Source of the DNA: Leptasterias polaris
Taxonomy: Eukaryota; Echinodermata; Asteroidea; Forcipulatida; Asteriidae
Reading direction: 5' to 3'
Assembly (NCBI GenBank): GCA_037783415.1
Contig: JAZGTN010000062.1
Location: 221,001 to 285,000 of the forward strand
DNA: 64,000 nucleotides
Of the stretch, positions 60,503-64,000 are shown piece by piece (position 1 is the stretch's first letter; every line of letters begins with the position of its first letter). The notes under the pieces are model-generated. The model was not told where the DNA came from and searched no databases. It saw only the letters and a list, made by a program, of their open reading frames with translations. A program made the translations under genes and the position numbers.

Positions 60503-63500
60503 AGTGCGCCTGCCCCTACCATATTTTGTAGATTTTCTGTGCCGTTTAAAAATTACTACAACCCGTCACTTTTTGGCAAGGATTTTGCCGCTGCCTGAAG
60601 AAATCGCTCGTTTGTGATAAGTATACTTAAAACGGTTTGGGTTTAACCTTACTGTGTCCGCTCATGCCACCCAACACGCACTGAAAGATACACCATAAAA
60701 AAGCTGCAAGATTACCAATCACTCGTGTTAACATTATCTAAAGCAATCTATTCCGAAGAAAGAGTAAGTTTATAGTTCAAACCTTGGAATAGGGTGCAAA
60801 GAGATAGAGTTATTGATCGTCATTATGTTGGATGTTGTCCTGATATTAACAGACTCCTGACTAAAGCAAGTTGATGTTGCCTTGTAGGTATTTAGCTGTA
60901 GTGGTTATTGGTGGCTGGAGTATACCGACAATACATCACCTGCTACCCTCTAGATAGTCTACTCATTATCCGCTCACTTCAATCTCTTTCCCCGTAGGCT
61001 TGCAACTCAATCAAGTCACAAACGCAGGCAAAAAGCAATATCTTTGTCAGGATTTCCTAAGACTCAAACATTCGTTTTGGGAAATGAACCTAATTTCTCA
61101 CAATTTGCGAACTATTTGATAGGTGAAAGTCCACAGTGCTGATTAACTAAACCCATCCCAAAATAAAAACAGAGAAAAAAGCGTTGATCTGATTTTTGTC
61201 ATATGATAATTTAATCAAATTCGCGTGCGACTTTATAAATAAATTTCTTTCGAACGAATGATGAATTGCAACCCGCTAGACATAATTAATAACTAGTGAG
61301 AATGCTGCTTTGTATTATCAGAGCCAATAATGCTTGTAGTCAAGGTTTATATAGACATCATTTCACCTCCCCAAGCATAGGCCTAGTTTACATTGGGTCC
61401 AACTCGTCGTTGTATTGATCGAAGAAATGTAACTCCACTGAGCAGAGAAATGTCTATTACTGTACCGCATATAGTGTTATGAGATGTTAACCAAACTTTT
61501 TCAAAGACTGGGATATAATATAAAGTATTGGTAGTAGTAGCCTATATCATTCAATAATTAGAGCTTAAGGGTGATTTGTGATTTGACAAACTCCTTTTCT
61601 GTGTATCCCACCAGGGAAGTCCAAACAATAGATGAACGAACGTGATCACACACCATTAAAAACCAAGGCTGTGTGCTGGTAACAGACGGGTTGTTGGGTT
61701 TAGACAATGATTTGGGCAGGGGAAGGGGCGGGAGTACTGACGCAGTAAGAAAAATACAAATACAATTATGATGATGACAATTCCCACGGGAAAAAAGTGG
61801 CAGATCAATTTGCACATGTAATTTTTCTTTTTGTATAGTTACCTGATTTCTTATAAATTCTTATAATATTGCTCTCCATGAAAAAACACTCAGCACACAT
61901 CAGAATAACATTCAAAGCGCAAATTGCAGGATTACAAAAGGAAAAACTTTCTTTTAATTTGTGGCTTTTAAGTTTAACTTTAGGGAAGACGCAAAACTAT
62001 ATACGCACAATCAATGACATATTCCTTGTTTTTACGAGGTCTCTTTGCTGTTTGATTCTATGAACCTAAACCATCGAAGGCTGAAAACAATAATCAAGTC
62101 ACAATTTTGGAATCACCGGCCGGCATGTTTTATAACTATAGTGATAAATAGTTTTGAAATATAATAAAATGTCACCATTCTACAAATAAAATCACGAGAT
62201 CTTCAAACATTTTGGAATGACGCAAATCCAACTCATGACGTCTTAAAACATCTCAGTAACTCGCAGATTTACCATCAACATATTTTGCGTCGTTGAATCT
62301 TTTCCTCTGAAACTAAAATTGCTCTACGAATGACGCAGTTGAATAGTTCAGTTGCTTTGTTGGTCATTCTGAGGTGGTTTGGGTAAATGGGAAAGGACAA
62401 TAATACTGTGATATCGGTCCATTTTATTTGTACGATCTGCACATTTGGATGATTTTGAAGTTTGTTTGTTGAGAGAATTTCAAAATGAAGTATCGACGCC
62501 TACGATAAGATGAATCACCACACTCACTTGCACATTTTTGTGTGTCTACTGATTGAGAAACGGATGAATATAACCCCTTTGTAAAAAAGCCTTTCTCTGT
62601 GTTCTCGTATTTATGTAAAAAGACAAGAACAAAGAAAACCAAAACACGTTTAAAATATTTGTATCCTTGTATTTTTTGTTTGAATAGTTTTGTACAAAAC
62701 CTAGAAGGTGAGTCGAAAGTTTTGAAATTGATCATTACTTTAGGCCTACTTGTTTAGGAGCCTTAGATCATACAATTTAGATCATGTTTAGATTCGTATC
62801 CATTGATCGAGTACCAATTTCAAGGATTGAAACAGCAAGAATAATACATTTTGGGGTTCGATCATAGACACAATAGATTGTTCTGTTTAATCAGAGTCCA
62901 AGTGTTCCTATCGATCTTAGTGGATGAGTAAAGTTAGCTACTATATAATTTGTTGACGGCGGTATTCCTAAAATGGATACGCTGATGGTCGTATTGTAAT
63001 GATAATGTAACTGCAGCTGCCCGCTGTAGTACGCTTTATAGCCATTGGCCTTCACTACTGGTATAGGCCTATTGTGAGTCATTGCCCAGAAAGCGGACAG
63101 TAGACAATTGAAATAAAAGAAATCACGGCGTAACTGACTAGAATCGAGAAAAGGGCCAAGTCGTCAATCAATAATGAAGACTCACAGTCATCCAATCACT
63201 CTACTGGAAGCACGAAATTTACTCGACACTTAAAAATGTTTGGTGTTCGAAATCAATGTTATGTGAGAGATAAAGTATGTAGCCTACTTATTACTTATGT
63301 ACATGTAGGCCTACATTGAAAAATAACCAAATGAATATCCACTTGTGTAGTTCATGAGCAATACATAGCAATAATTATGATGACATTCATGAATTATTCA
63401 GGCTTATTCTATAAACCAGGCCTCCACAGTGGCTTAGTGGGGCGACGCTAGAGATTTCAGAAAGACTCATGGTTGCTCAAAGATTAAAGTACATTTGGAT

Positions 63501-64000
63501 GGTTGTAAGGTGTCGTTTAGCGATTGCCTTGCAATGACCTGTAGTTGTCACGTTGACGCCCAACTGCTCACCGTCAGAGAACCGCTGCGTCAACCTTGCC
63601 TTGTTCAGCCCGGGCGGTATGAGAATAACGTCATTGATTTGGTGAAGCTTTGATTTATCATGCAGTACAACGTCAACAAGCCAATGCCCAACTTATTTAG
63701 CGTAGGCCCTACAGTGTTTGTTGGTATCCTTTACCCTTTGTCTTAAATATTGTCAATTGTATTGCTTTCCAGATAATTCCGACAACGACGAAAACTAAGG
63801 GCCAATACCACTATTGTGTATAATATTTCATATAATCAGATCTTAAGTATTCTAGTAATATATTCATATTTATTTATAGGGATATAGGCCTTTAGTAAGA
63901 CGTAGAAGGCAAGCAGGGCTTGATTAATTTGAGGCATTAATAAGGCATTATCTCCAACGGTATATAAATGAAACTTCAATAACGTCGTCAAAGATACTTG
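60503..64000. other. intergenic, no gene seen
   Basis: Only copies of TAGGCCTA (61378, 62741, 63064, 63306) stand out. No coding motif was recognised. Confidence 0.4.

Overview
The window is animal nuclear DNA: AT-rich, with GT-AG introns, protein-coding exons recognisable as metazoan families, and a dense load of DNA transposons and non-LTR retrotransposons. The gene families, the tRNA-Leu-like SINEs and about 20 copies of the palindrome TAGGCCTA suggest a marine invertebrate deuterostome, most likely an echinoderm. That species call is inference, because no searches could be run.

Genes. (1) 581-8650, plus strand: the last seven coding exons of a DNAJA3/Tid1 mitochondrial Hsp40. The total is 1014 coding bases including the stop, or 337 residues, and all splice phases agree. 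The transit peptide and J domain lie to the left of the window. (2) 16041-20965, minus strand: a complete three-exon delta-1-type protocadherin of 1252 residues, with signal peptide, seven cadherin repeats, one membrane span and a cytoplasmic tail. The tail carries a CxxEC...GHSDxCW motif and a YDSG motif. The two genes converge, with about 7.4 kb between their stop codons. No third host gene could be supported.

The rest, about 21-64 kb, is repeat-rich intergenic DNA. It includes a 1.9 kb inverted-repeat element at 23860-25779 with a 0.74 kb foldback inside it, and an 840-bp element with 9-bp-repeat ends and a 9-bp target duplication at 27579-28418. Two related TTAA-type MITE-like copies lie at 34518-34915 and 35043-35418, and there are several LINE ends, SINE heads and minisatellites.

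The most striking region is a nested complex at 43888-55472. A foldback element (A), with ~290-bp inverted ends built of 42-bp repeats, was hit by a 5'-truncated Tx1/L1-like LINE that is flanked by a 118-bp exact duplication. The LINE was in turn broken by a 1281-bp hAT-like element in ORF1 and by a 4255-bp giant foldback element (B) in the ORF2 endonuclease region. B has ~1.1 kb near-identical arms and inner arrays of ~100-120-bp repeats. Removing B or the hAT-like element together with one target copy restores the LINE reading frame locally, so these two boundaries are secure to within a base. None of the repeats here carries an intact transposase or reverse transcriptase gene.
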